Shown here: one piece after another, positions 24,433 to 31,099 of the stretch
How positions within the stretch are numbered: position 1 is the stretch's first letter
Layout: every line of letters begins with the position of its first letter
Virus record (IMG/VR): IMGVR_UViG_3300024355_000202
Span: 1 to 38,343 of that record
Reading direction: 5' to 3' (one strand)
Length of the DNA stretch: 38,343 nt
Source: a virus
The notes under the pieces: generated by a model
The model's input: only the letters and a program-made list of their open reading frames with translations
What the model was told of the DNA's origin: nothing
Databases searched by the model: none
Position numbers and translations under genes: made by a program

Positions 24433-25101
24433 ATGCCAAAGGCCATTTTCCTGCGATTACCCGACGATTTGGTCGAAGACTTGGAGCGTTTTCGCCCGAG
24501 AACCCTGTCCCTGACTACCTTTTGCGCCTTTTTACTAGAGGTGGGTATTGACAGGGAGGCTAAGCTACCCGCGTACCGTGTCGGTGCGGGGACACCACCT
24601 CTAGGTAACTCCCAACCGAAGCAGGTTCAAGAATCTACGCCTCAGCAACCTTCCAGCGAAGGGAAGGCTGTTTCGGCTGTTGGTTCAGATGGCTGTTTGG
24701 ATTTGGCTTTCTTGCCAAAAGAATTGGACACAAAAAAAGAAATAGGCAATAAAAAGGTTGCAAAATCGGCAAAGGTTGAGTATTCCGAAGGCTTTGCGCT
24801 CCTGTGGAAAACCTATCAGTCGGCACCTGATCGAGTCTCATCCCAGTCCAAGCCGAAGGCGTTTGAGGAATGGAAAAAGGTGGTGAAGGCCGAGGGCGAA
24901 GAACGATTGCTTGGAGCGGTCAACAATGCCATTGCTGAGCAAAAGCGCAGAAAGACCGTTGGGGAGTTTGTTGGCAGCCTTCCTGACCTGTTTCGCTGGC
25001 TTCGTGATGGCAAATACGAGGTGTATCTCGAAGAGCACAAGCGTCAGAGCGGCGGGAAATATTGGGACGAGGAAAACCGCTGCTGGGTTTACGACGACTG
25101 A
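24433..25101 (+). CDS. RHH-domain protein with replication-initiator-like C-terminus
   Basis: A 222-aa protein from ATG 24433. Residues 1-40 (KAIFLRLPDDLVEDLERFRP plus TLTTFCAFLLEVGID-like end) look like a ribbon-helix-helix strand and two helices. A flexible Gln/Ser/Lys linker follows (about 45-115). The last 105 residues (GFALLWKTYQSAPDRVSSQS, SKPKAFEEWKKVVKAEGEER, then PDLFRWLRDGKYEVYLEE and DEENRCWVYDD) resemble the C-terminal domain of phage replication initiators and helicase loaders. Being first in the early block, it may bind an origin and load host replication proteins. This is inference from pattern and place. Confidence 0.6.
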   Translation: MPKAIFLRLPDDLVEDLERFRPRTLSLTTFCAFLLEVGIDREAKLPAYRVGAGTPPLGNSQPKQVQESTPQQPSSEGKAVSAVGSDGCLDLAFLPKELDTKKEIGNKKVAKSAKVEYSEGFALLWKTYQSAPDRVSSQSKPKAFEEWKKVVKAEGEERLLGAVNNAIAEQKRRKTVGEFVGSLPDLFRWLRDGKYEVYLEEHKRQSGGKYWDEENRCWVYDD

Positions 25102-25133
25102 TCCTGCCTTTTATTGCTCATTTGAGACTCACC

Positions 25134-25421
25134 ATGAAACTGTACGCACCAGAAAACAAGGGCAAGTACGTCTGGCAGACCGCTGATGCCAAGACCAAGC
25201 AGGTCAGCTACAGCGTCACCACGACCCGCACAGCACCGCCTGATGCCTGCTACGGGCACCCGATGGGCAAGTACGACGATCAGGGCTTGTACATGACCTT
25301 CTGCCCGAACGTGGGCGCTGATGACCCCAAGAGCCCGCTAGCAGCGCGTTACGTCCTGCATCCCATGGCCGCGTCAGAACGAGACAAGGCAGATACGCAG
25401 CGGCTATGGAGGGAGATTTAA
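25134..25421 (+). CDS. Unknown 95-aa early protein
   Basis: Starts at ATG 25134, 32 bases after the preceding gene; the longer open reading from 25062 lies inside that gene. The sequence MKLYAPENKGKYVWQTADAK, then CYGHPMGKYDDQGLYMTFCP has two Cys and a short beta-rich look, and ends in a charged helix (AASERDKADTQRLWREI). No family was recognised. Confidence 0.55.
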   Translation: MKLYAPENKGKYVWQTADAKTKQVSYSVTTTRTAPPDACYGHPMGKYDDQGLYMTFCPNVGADDPKSPLAARYVLHPMAASERDKADTQRLWREI

Positions 25422-25468
25422 AAGCAGAAAGGGCAGAGCCCGTAAGCCCCGCCCCTTCAAAGACCTTG

Positions 25469-25481
25469 CGGTCCCCCTAGC
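25469..25481 (+). repeat. 13-bp direct repeat, copy 1
   Basis: The bases CGGTCCCCCTAGC occur here and again 146 bases downstream, within the same intergenic space. Following bases differ (GACAC against AAGGA). The pair could be a binding site for a phage regulator or recombinase. Confidence 0.6.
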
Positions 25482-25614
25482 GACACAATCTTAACTCGCT
25501 GTCACCCGTTGGCGCAAGCTGACGCACCTAGTCACAACTGAGTGCAATTATCTCCGGCTTCGGATTCAAAGGCTTGCGAAAGCGCCCAAAACCTTCTATC
25601 GTCACCCCAAATCC

Positions 25615-25627
25615 CGGTCCCCCTAGC
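25615..25627 (+). repeat. 13-bp direct repeat, copy 2
   Basis: Exact second copy of CGGTCCCCCTAGC, ending 27 bases before the KilA-N start codon, which places it where an operator would act on the start of that gene. Confidence 0.6.
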
Positions 25628-25654
25628 AAGGAATCGGGTCTACACCCAAAAAAA

Positions 25655-26587
25655 ATGCCCGATTTGGTCACTCGTGCCTGGAATGGCACGCCCATTGCCC
25701 GTCGCACTACAGACGGTTTTGTCAACGCAACTGCGATGTGCAAAGCCAACGACAAACGATGGGCCGATTACTGGCGGACTGATCGCGCTGGCGAATACGC
25801 GGAAGCGCTTTTTGAAGAGACGCAGATTCCCATCTCTCAACTTGTGCAGGTACGCCATGGCAACGAGACATGGATTCATCCTCAAGTAGCTGTTGATTTG
25901 GCGCGTTGGATAAATGCACCATTTGCCGTGTGGATGGATAAATGGTTTTTGGAAGAACTTGAACGCAAATCACTGGCGCAAGACAATCAACCACTGGCTT
26001 TAAGTCCAATAGAAACTATTGGAACCGCCGCAAAGATTGTTTGCGACATACATCAAATGATCGCAACACATACGCCGGGACTTATTGATGCCCGCATGGA
26101 GATTGAGCTTAAGCGCGATCTTTTGCTTCTTAAATCTGTTGCGGTTCAATCGGCAACCGGAATGCTGCCCGGTACGTCATCGGTTCTCTCGCCATTAGAC
26201 AAACTGCCGCGTTTTATGGGTGTCGTTGTTGACCCTGAAATACCCATTGGCGTAACCGAGTTTTTCCTGCAACTTAACGATTCAAATCTTACAAAGTTAG
26301 TCACCAATCGTGAAGCAGAATTAGGCAAACGAACCAAGGCGGCTTACAGACTCCGTTACGACAAAGATCCTGAATACAGCAACGGATATTTGAGCGAAAA
26401 ACGCCATAGCCGTGGATTTCCGTTGCTGTTTCCGACCAAAACCGGAAAGAATGTTCCGATTGCTTGTTATGTCGCCTATGACTGGGATTTGATCGTTTAT
26501 TCAGCTAGGGAGATGGGTCTGTTGCGGCCTGATATGGCTGCAAAGTTGCTTGCTGAGTGTCAACAATTCAAACCAAGCGAGGCATGA
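25655..26587 (+). CDS. KilA-N domain protein
   Basis: A 310-aa protein from ATG 25655, the start after an A-run; codons upstream to 25574 are open but lie in the structured leader. Residues 15-105 form a KilA-N domain: RRTTDGFVNATAMCKANDKRW, then YWRTDRAGEYAEAL, then ETWIHPQVAVDLARWI and FAVWMDKWF. KilA-N proteins bind DNA and often act as antirepressors or replication regulators. The rest is unrecognised but includes a basic region (KAAYRLRYDKDPEYSNGYLS) and an end that mentions uptake of aromatic residues (PIACYVAYDWDLIVYSAREMG). It could be a control protein of lysis or lysogeny. Confidence 0.8.
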   Translation: MPDLVTRAWNGTPIARRTTDGFVNATAMCKANDKRWADYWRTDRAGEYAEALFEETQIPISQLVQVRHGNETWIHPQVAVDLARWINAPFAVWMDKWFLEELERKSLAQDNQPLALSPIETIGTAAKIVCDIHQMIATHTPGLIDARMEIELKRDLLLLKSVAVQSATGMLPGTSSVLSPLDKLPRFMGVVVDPEIPIGVTEFFLQLNDSNLTKLVTNREAELGKRTKAAYRLRYDKDPEYSNGYLSEKRHSRGFPLLFPTKTGKNVPIACYVAYDWDLIVYSAREMGLLRPDMAAKLLAECQQFKPSEA

Positions 26588-27024
26588 AACCAGCATTTGA
26601 TGCCGCCGAGGTTTGCCGTCTGCTTAGACGTGGCATTGAAGCCGGACATTGGACCTTGCAAGACCTAGACGTGCCATCACGCGGCTGGGTCATCACAATG
26701 GAGGATGCCAAACGCATTCCCGGTTTTACACCGCCCGTCTTCCGTAATCCCCTCAGAGATGAGCCCACACCAGCCGAACGAGTCCAAATCACAGATCCAA
26801 GAGACTTCCCGGTGGTTACCGCCGCTGCCGATCCTGTTCAACGAGGAAGCGCACCGCTACCAATGGCAGCCCACGGGTCAGTGGCTGAATCATTCAGTAA
26901 CGCAGGTGTGCAAGGGCACGAAGGATGCGTGGGCGATGAAACGGATTATGGAGACCAAACACATTTGGGAACCGCGTGGGAAGGCAGTTCATTTGGCGTT
27001 GGAAAACTTTCTGACGACTGGTGA
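26584..27024 (+). CDS. Early protein overlapping the exonuclease gene
   Basis: Starts at ATG 26584 in an ATGA overlap with the KilA-N stop. The first 60 residues (PAFDAAEVCRLLRRGIEAGH, then LDVPSRGWVITMEDAKRIPG, PPVFRNPL) are clearly protein-like. Beyond residue 80 the frame runs antiparallel in sense to nothing but overlaps the exonuclease frame and looks like a read-through shadow with odd composition. The true product may be 60-80 residues followed by a frameshift into the exonuclease frame (+1), or the whole 146 aa. Confidence 0.55.
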   Translation: MKPAFDAAEVCRLLRRGIEAGHWTLQDLDVPSRGWVITMEDAKRIPGFTPPVFRNPLRDEPTPAERVQITDPRDFPVVTAAADPVQRGSAPLPMAAHGSVAESFSNAGVQGHEGCVGDETDYGDQTHLGTAWEGSSFGVGKLSDDW

Positions 27025-27439
27025 GCCAGGGGTGTATCCGGCTGACTACAGCGAATGGGTTGAGCCGCTGCTTGAACATTCCGTTTGGAATACGTATGAG
27101 GCAGTGGCCTGTGAATATCGGTTGGCGGATTTAGAACGCAACATTGCGGGCAGCTTCGATTGCCTGCTGCGGCGTAAGGATGATTACGAACAGCTTGTGC
27201 TGGTGGATTTGAAAACGCAGGGCAAGGCCGATGCCAGCCCGTATGACGTGAGCCCACAGTTGGGCGGGTACTTGGGAATGCTGAGCCTGCACTGGCCGAA
27301 GCTGTATGTGCAGAAGGCTGGGGTGCTGTGGAGCCGACCTGGCAGTACGACGTTGCAAAAGGTGGACGTTGACGAGGCGGTGATCGAGTGGCAGGGCGCC
27401 CGTGATGCGTTCCTGATGCTGAACCAACCGGAGTTTTGA
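26759..27439 (+). CDS. PD-(D/E)XK exonuclease, RecB/Cas4-like
   Basis: A 226-aa protein from ATG 26759 (an upstream reading to 26705 is open). The motifs in order are RGKAVHLALE (His78), GSFDCLLR (Asp134), LVLVDLKT (Asp150, Lys152), and QLGGYL (Gln167, Tyr171), the pattern of RecB-type nucleases. Next to a Sak3-like annealing protein and RusA it would make the single-stranded ends used for annealing. It overlaps the gene before it by 266 bases, so its start may be further downstream or reached by frameshift. Confidence 0.8.
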   Translation: MSPHQPNESKSQIQETSRWLPPLPILFNEEAHRYQWQPTGQWLNHSVTQVCKGTKDAWAMKRIMETKHIWEPRGKAVHLALENFLTTGEPGVYPADYSEWVEPLLEHSVWNTYEAVACEYRLADLERNIAGSFDCLLRRKDDYEQLVLVDLKTQGKADASPYDVSPQLGGYLGMLSLHWPKLYVQKAGVLWSRPGSTTLQKVDVDEAVIEWQGARDAFLMLNQPEF

Positions 27440-27445
27440 GGCGGG

Positions 27446-27474
27446 TTGCCACGGCCTCTGTTTAGGGGTATACT
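27446..27474 (+). promoter_or_regulatory. Early promoter 1
   Basis: TTGCCA (27446-27451), 17 bases, TATACT (27469-27474). The spacer ends TTTAGGGG and the box is followed by CCC, in common with the two other early promoters. The next gene starts 37 bases downstream with an AC-rich leader and no Shine-Dalgarno. Confidence 0.75.
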
Positions 27475-27510
27475 CCCTATGGCAGCGATGCCACCACGAC
27501 ACGAAACGCC

Positions 27511-27675
27511 ATGACCAACCTGACCCGTACCACCAAGGCGCAGTTAATCGACCTGCTACAGCAGCAAGCCGACACCACTTCAACCCTTGAACAACAGGTG
27601 AACGAATCAAAAGAACAGATCACTGTTGCTCTTTGGATTGCAGCCGTGAGCTTCTGCCTCGGCCTCCTGTTCTGA
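27511..27675 (+). CDS. 54-aa membrane protein with coiled-coil start
   Basis: Starts at ATG 27511. The first 38 residues form a Gln/Glu-rich helix (AQLIDLLQQQADTTSTLEQQ, VNESKEQ), followed by one membrane segment of about 17 residues (ITVALWIAAVSFCLGLLF) ending at the stop. It is the first gene after promoter 1 and stands before a terminator, so it forms a one-gene unit. It might be a membrane effector such as a superinfection factor. That is a guess. It is too short for most gene finders. Confidence 0.6.
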   Translation: MTNLTRTTKAQLIDLLQQQADTTSTLEQQVNESKEQITVALWIAAVSFCLGLLF

Positions 27676-27681
27676 TCTCGT

Positions 27682-27704
27682 GGCCCCGTATGGGGCCTTT
27701 TCTT
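27682..27704 (+). terminator. Intrinsic terminator/attenuator
   Basis: GGCCCC-GTAT-GGGGCC, a six-pair GC stem with a tetraloop, then TTTTCTT. The next start codon is four bases after the T-run, so the hairpin would both end transcripts from promoter 1 and mask the start region of the next gene. Confidence 0.8.
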
Positions 27705-27708
27705 CACC

Positions 27709-28017
27709 ATGACCAACCCCAACACCCTGCTCGGCGTCATCGCCAGCACCAAAAAAGAAATCGCCCGTCATCAGGAAATCCTTGATCGCCTCATGGATGA
27801 CCTTGCCCTGATGTACACCGCAGGCGACCTAGACGACATCAAAGATGACGAAGGCAACCTTGCCCTTCACGGCATCAAGGTATCCCGCTGCACGCGCACG
27901 AGTTGGCAATACAGCAATGCCGTCAAGGAACTGCAGCAGCTAGAGCAGTTTGAAGGCGTCGCCACCAAGCGCGAAACAGAATATTGGAGAGTGACGCTGC
28001 CAAAGGCAGAGTTCTGA
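27709..28017 (+). CDS. 102-aa helical early protein
   Basis: Starts at ATG 27709, immediately after the terminator hairpin. The N-terminal half is a heptad-like helix (SLTKKEIARHQEILDRLMDD-like order), and the end reads SNAVKELQQLEQFEGVATKR then EYWRVTLP. This tail pattern (KELQ-x-E-x-x-GxATKK...YWR) is also seen in phage Gp157-type host-nuclease inhibitors, but the N-terminal domain here is too short to be sure. The gene is coupled to the next by TGATG. Confidence 0.6.
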   Translation: MTNPNTLLGVIASTKKEIARHQEILDRLMDDLALMYTAGDLDDIKDDEGNLALHGIKVSRCTRTSWQYSNAVKELQQLEQFEGVATKRETEYWRVTLPKAEF

Positions 28018-28223
28018 TGGCTGGCTCTCCCGTAGACGACCGCATTGAAGCCATCTTGGCCAAGTACGACCTATGGGATCCAGAGCAATACACAAACGCC
28101 GTGGCAGAGCTGGTGCAGTACCTGCTGACCGTTGACCCGAAAGACGAACGCAAAAGTCTGTACTACCAGTCCATTCCACAAAAAAAACATCTTGAAAATT
28201 GTTTGATGCAATCGAATGATTGA
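28017..28223 (+). CDS. 68-aa early protein
   Basis: Start ATG 28017 overlaps the previous stop by one base (TGATG). The acidic helical sequence MAGSPVDDRIEAILAKYDLW, then PEQYTNAVAELVQYLLTVDP is protein-like. A downstream ORF starts inside its last codons. No family was recognised. Confidence 0.55.
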   Translation: MAGSPVDDRIEAILAKYDLWDPEQYTNAVAELVQYLLTVDPKDERKSLYYQSIPQKKHLENCLMQSND

Positions 28224-28353
28224 CAACCCTTACAACCTGACTTGGCAGACGCGGTTTCTGTTTTGGTTGCTATCCATGCGCCCTGACGTTCAAGGCATCA
28301 CACTGAGCACGCCAGTTGAACACCTGAATCGTTGTCTGACGCATACGAAATGA
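28216..28353 (+). CDS. 45-aa early protein
   Basis: ATG 28216 lies eight bases inside the previous gene and the TGA overlaps the RusA start as ATGA. The sequence MIDNPYNLTWQTRFLFWLLS with RPDVQGITLSTPVEHLNRCL is ordinary protein-like sequence. It is a linking gene in the overlapping chain leading to RusA. Function is unknown. Confidence 0.5.
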   Translation: MIDNPYNLTWQTRFLFWLLSMRPDVQGITLSTPVEHLNRCLTHTK

Positions 28354-28760
28354 AGTTTGCCGTTCAGGGCATTGAGCCAGCGCCTCAGGGCAGCAAGCGA
28401 CATGTTGGCAATGGCCGCATGGTAGAAGCATCAAAGAAGGTCAAGCCATGGCGTTTTGCCGTCAGCCAGGCAGCGCTTGAAACCGGCGAGGCATTGATTG
28501 ATGAACCTGTCAGCGTATTGATTACCTTTCTGTTCAGCCGCCCAAAAGCGCATTACAACAGCAAAGGCGAAATCAAGCCTAAGGCGCCGTTTTACAAGTT
28601 CACTAAACCTGATCTTGATAAGCTTTGCCGCTCAACTTTGGACGGGATTACAAATGTGTTGATCAAAGACGATTCACAGGTCGTGACGTTGATAGCCACA
28701 AAACAGTACGCCAACGAAGGCGAATTACCAGGAGCCCTGATCACTCTTAACAAACTGTGA
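28350..28760 (+). CDS. rusA: RusA-like Holliday junction resolvase
   Basis: A 136-aa protein starting at ATG 28350 (ATGA overlap). It opens FAVQGIEPAPQGSKRHVGNG, and the metal-binding centre KPDLDKLCRSTLDGITNVLIKDDSQV keeps the three Asp of RusA (PDLDK pair, and KDD). RusA cuts branched DNA; here it should resolve recombination intermediates made by the annealing protein and exonuclease before packaging. Confidence 0.88.
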   Translation: MKFAVQGIEPAPQGSKRHVGNGRMVEASKKVKPWRFAVSQAALETGEALIDEPVSVLITFLFSRPKAHYNSKGEIKPKAPFYKFTKPDLDKLCRSTLDGITNVLIKDDSQVVTLIATKQYANEGELPGALITLNKL

Positions 28761-29500
28761 ACGCATCAAAATACGTCCGCATTTGCAAGATTTGCGGCAC
28801 TGCATTTGACATCAAAATCCTGCGTAATGGCAGGCCGTCAACGCGAAAAACCTGCAGTAGTAGCTGCGCCAATAAGCCACGAACACGGGTCCGGCTATGG
28901 ACGCAGGAAGAAACAGATTGGCTAATTGATCACGTCAATACGATGCCGCTGTCACGGCTTGTTCGTTCGTTTAATTTATGGGCACGTGTTAATGGGCTAC
29001 CTGATCGCAGCAAACACGCAATAGATAAAAAACTTAGAACGCTTGGCTATTCCAACCGGCCAACAGTTGAGTTTTATACATTTATGAAACTTGGCCAGAT
29101 GCTTGGGCTATCCAGAGACACCATTGCGGGTTGGAAGCGTCTTAAGGATTATCCACTTGAAACATACCGACGCGACAGCAAAAGGAAAACGTTTAATTAT
29201 GTAACGACCAAGATGTTCAAGGATTTTGCACGCCATCATCCTTCACGTCTTGGCGGGGCTAATGAGGTTGGCCTTCAGATGTTGCTAGAAGATTCACGAT
29301 GGGCAAAGGAAATCTTGCGGAAGTACCCGAAACGACCGGATCGGCAATGGAAACAAAAACGTGTGCGCTGTATTGAAACTGGCAAGATCTACCCAAGCAT
29401 GGGAGCCGCTGCTCGTGATGTATTTGTTGTAAGGCAGTGCATTGCGCGGGCGGTTGACAAAGGACATAAGACTGCCGGATACAGATTTGAAAGGATCTAG
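28757..29500 (+). CDS. Multi-module DNA-binding protein without nuclease domain
   Basis: A 247-aa basic protein (GTG 28757, GTGA overlap with rusA). Modules in order: a zinc knuckle of four Cys (Cys10, 13, 33, 37); a SANT/Myb-like helix set WTQEETDWLIDHVNTMPLSRLV at about 48-70; a MerR-type or homeodomain-like helix-turn-helix MKLGQMLGLSRDTIAGWKRL; and a NUMOD1-like end (CIETGKIYPSMGAAARDVFV, then KTAGYRFERI). These are DNA-binding modules of homing endonucleases, but no HNH or GIY-YIG centre was found. It may have become a regulator. Confidence 0.65.
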   Translation: MNASKYVRICKICGTAFDIKILRNGRPSTRKTCSSSCANKPRTRVRLWTQEETDWLIDHVNTMPLSRLVRSFNLWARVNGLPDRSKHAIDKKLRTLGYSNRPTVEFYTFMKLGQMLGLSRDTIAGWKRLKDYPLETYRRDSKRKTFNYVTTKMFKDFARHHPSRLGGANEVGLQMLLEDSRWAKEILRKYPKRPDRQWKQKRVRCIETGKIYPSMGAAARDVFVVRQCIARAVDKGHKTAGYRFERI

Positions 29501-29526
29501 ACAGCCCTTGCATTTAAGGGTATACT
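29498..29526 (+). promoter_or_regulatory. Early promoter 2
   Basis: TAGACA (29498-29503), 17 bases, TATACT (29521-29526). The spacer ends TTTAAGGG, as in the other early promoters. The next start is 57 bases downstream after an AC-rich leader that lacks a Shine-Dalgarno. Confidence 0.75.
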
Positions 29527-29582
29527 CTTGATGGGTCCGAAGCCCGTCCTCAACCGATCACCACACAACCCGCGCAATCCCT

Positions 29583-30299
29583 ATGACCGATTACCCCAAT
29601 CTTGGGGGCATCATTACGCAGCAAGACGTATCAACCAAAGGAACCGGCTCCTACGCCGCTGATTACGTCAACTGGTGCCGTGTTGCCCACCTACTCCATG
29701 ATCATGCGCCTGGCTGGCAGTTTGCGCTCAAGGCTCACCCAGAAACCGGCCATGTCTGGAAGTCTCCCGACGGAACCGCTTATGTGGTCGGGTGTTTTGA
29801 ACACGTCAACGGATCCGATACGCCGCCATTCCCGCAGGCGATCATGGATAACCGCAACAACGCCATCGCGTTTGAAAAGGTCACTGCCCGTGATCTCACT
29901 GATGCTCATCGGCGTTGCCTCTGTACTGCTGCAGCCGCGCAATTCGGCCTTGCATGGCAACTCTGGGCACGGGAAGCCATAGAAAACCCGCACCGCGAAG
30001 AACCGACCAAGCCAGCCCTGCAGCAGGACACGCCCAAGGCGCAACCGTCCCAAGTGCAGGACACTCAACCCAAGGCAAAGACCAAGACCGAATCCAAGGC
30101 TGAATCAAAGGTCGTTTTTCTGACCGATGAAGAGGTTGAGGAAATCAAGGGTTGGGTCAAGGGTTACGAAAAACGTGATGATCTGATTACTGCCTTCAAA
30201 AAGCAGTTCAAGATCATGGCGCCGCGTATCGCTGACCGCATCCAGTTCCCTGAACATAAGGAGTTCATTGCCAAGTACATCGCTGACAATCCCGCATGA
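29583..30299 (+). CDS. Single-strand annealing protein, Sak3/DUF1071-like
   Basis: A 238-aa protein. The first 125 residues follow DUF1071: ADYVNWCRVAHLLHDHAPGW, then GTAYVVGCFEHV, then PQAIMDNRNNAIAFEKVTARDL and AHRRCLCTAAAAQFGLAWQL. The middle (about 135-180) is a Lys/Thr/Gln linker, and the last 60 residues form a charged domain (DEEVEEIKGWVKGYEKRDDL). Proteins of this family bind and anneal single strands in phage recombination. It has its own promoter and pairs with the nuclease and RusA. Confidence 0.75.
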   Translation: MTDYPNLGGIITQQDVSTKGTGSYAADYVNWCRVAHLLHDHAPGWQFALKAHPETGHVWKSPDGTAYVVGCFEHVNGSDTPPFPQAIMDNRNNAIAFEKVTARDLTDAHRRCLCTAAAAQFGLAWQLWAREAIENPHREEPTKPALQQDTPKAQPSQVQDTQPKAKTKTESKAESKVVFLTDEEVEEIKGWVKGYEKRDDLITAFKKQFKIMAPRIADRIQFPEHKEFIAKYIADNPA

Positions 30300-30478
30300 C
30301 AGGGCGACGGCCCAAAACACAAGAGGAAATCAATCGGAGAAAAAACCGCACCATCGTTGCGGCCAAACTTCCGCCTGATACCTACCGGCAACTGAAGGTG
30401 TACTGCGCCAAATCAGGTCAGAACATCAATCAAGCCTTGCGTCACATCATCTCAAGCTTCCTTACAAACAATGGCTGA
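30296..30478 (+). CDS. Ribbon-helix-helix regulator
   Basis: A 60-aa basic protein, ATGA-coupled to the annealing protein gene. RTIVAAKLPPDTYRQLKVYC, then NINQALRHIISSFL matches the CopG/Arc-type strand-helix-helix fold, with the N-terminal Arg/Lys arm (GRRPKTQEEINRRKN). It probably binds DNA as a dimer and may control the early operon or lysogeny. Confidence 0.75.
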   Translation: MTGRRPKTQEEINRRKNRTIVAAKLPPDTYRQLKVYCAKSGQNINQALRHIISSFLTNNG

Positions 30479-30752
30479 TTACCCGCAAAACGAATTCACA
30501 CTGTGGTTCAACTGTATGCCCAGCGAAGATAAGCCAGGTAATTACTGGTCAATCGCTGAAATCCCAGTGGATCAACTTGAGAAGCTTTACAACTGGGCAC
30601 TCAAGCAAAATCCAGTGCAAAACCAACGCGGCGAATCGTGTGTAAAAATTCGCGCCAGCCTGATGCCTCGCACAGCCGAACAATCCGGTCGTGAATACCT
30701 AAAAATGGCAATCAGCGAATATCGTCCCAAAGCCCAAACCGATCTCTTCTGA
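30471..30752 (+). CDS. 93-aa protein with clamp-binding-like C-terminus
   Basis: Start ATG 30471 overlaps the RHH gene end. EFTLWFNCMPSEDKPGNYWSIAEIPVDQLEKLYNWAL has the look of a small mixed domain, and later RASLMPRTAEQSGREYLKMAISEYRP. The last five residues are QTDLF, which fits the sliding-clamp-binding pattern QxxLF. A role near the replication fork is therefore possible. No family was recognised. Confidence 0.6.
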   Translation: MADYPQNEFTLWFNCMPSEDKPGNYWSIAEIPVDQLEKLYNWALKQNPVQNQRGESCVKIRASLMPRTAEQSGREYLKMAISEYRPKAQTDLF

Positions 30753-31099
30753 TGGATTCCATGATCATCCTTACCGATTCTCAAGTCGTCGAACTGAACA
30801 ACCGCATTGGCCAGATCCAACGGTTGATCGAATCAGCGCAGGTCATCAAAGCTGGCGGCGCCGCACAGCCCAAAGCTGTAACCGAGCACGATCAGCCAAC
30901 CGCCCTGACTAGCAAGCGTCGTAAGGCCAAGCGCAAGCGCGGAGCCCTAAATCCTGACAAGGTGGCTGAAATCAAACGCCGTCTTGCTGCTGGCAATGAA
31001 TCAGCGCAAAAGATCGCCAACGATTACGGCGTACATGTCACCACAGTCAACCTGATCAAATACGGCAAGACGTGGAAGGATGTTCAGGTGTCTGCCTGA
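30752..31099 (+). CDS. HTH protein with basic linker
   Basis: A 115-aa protein (TGATG start). The N-terminal helix is coiled-coil-like, the middle is strongly basic (SKRRKAKRKRGALNPDK), and residues 67-112 form a helix-turn-helix: DKVAEIKRRLAAGNESAQKI, then DYGVHVTTVNLIKYGKTWKDV. The same pattern (L-x-P-x-K ... I-x-x-G-K-[TS]-W-x-D) occurs at the start of the protein encoded from 32076. It is a candidate transcription regulator. Confidence 0.7.
   Translation: MDSMIILTDSQVVELNNRIGQIQRLIESAQVIKAGGAAQPKAVTEHDQPTALTSKRRKAKRKRGALNPDKVAEIKRRLAAGNESAQKIANDYGVHVTTVNLIKYGKTWKDVQVSA

Larger units (their letters stand above)
25422..25654 (+). other. Non-coding structured leader before KilA-N gene
   Basis: This 233-base stretch holds no convincing ORF. 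It begins with GGGC-AGA-GCCC, has a small TCCG-GCTT-CGGA hairpin and a GCTT-GCGA-AAGC hairpin with a GNRA loop, and carries the 13-bp direct repeat CGGTCCCCCTAGC. No U-run follows the hairpins, so they are not standard terminators. It could be an origin, an operator region for the KilA-N gene, a leader RNA, or an attachment site. Confidence 0.5.

Noticed and set aside
25481-25600. A promoter in the leader before the KilA-N gene
   Set aside because: Boxes such as TTGGCG near 25509 have no good partner at 16-18 bases.
26705-26758. Upstream 18 codons of the exonuclease ORF
   Set aside because: They read over a well-formed part of the preceding gene; ATG 26759 is the nearer start.
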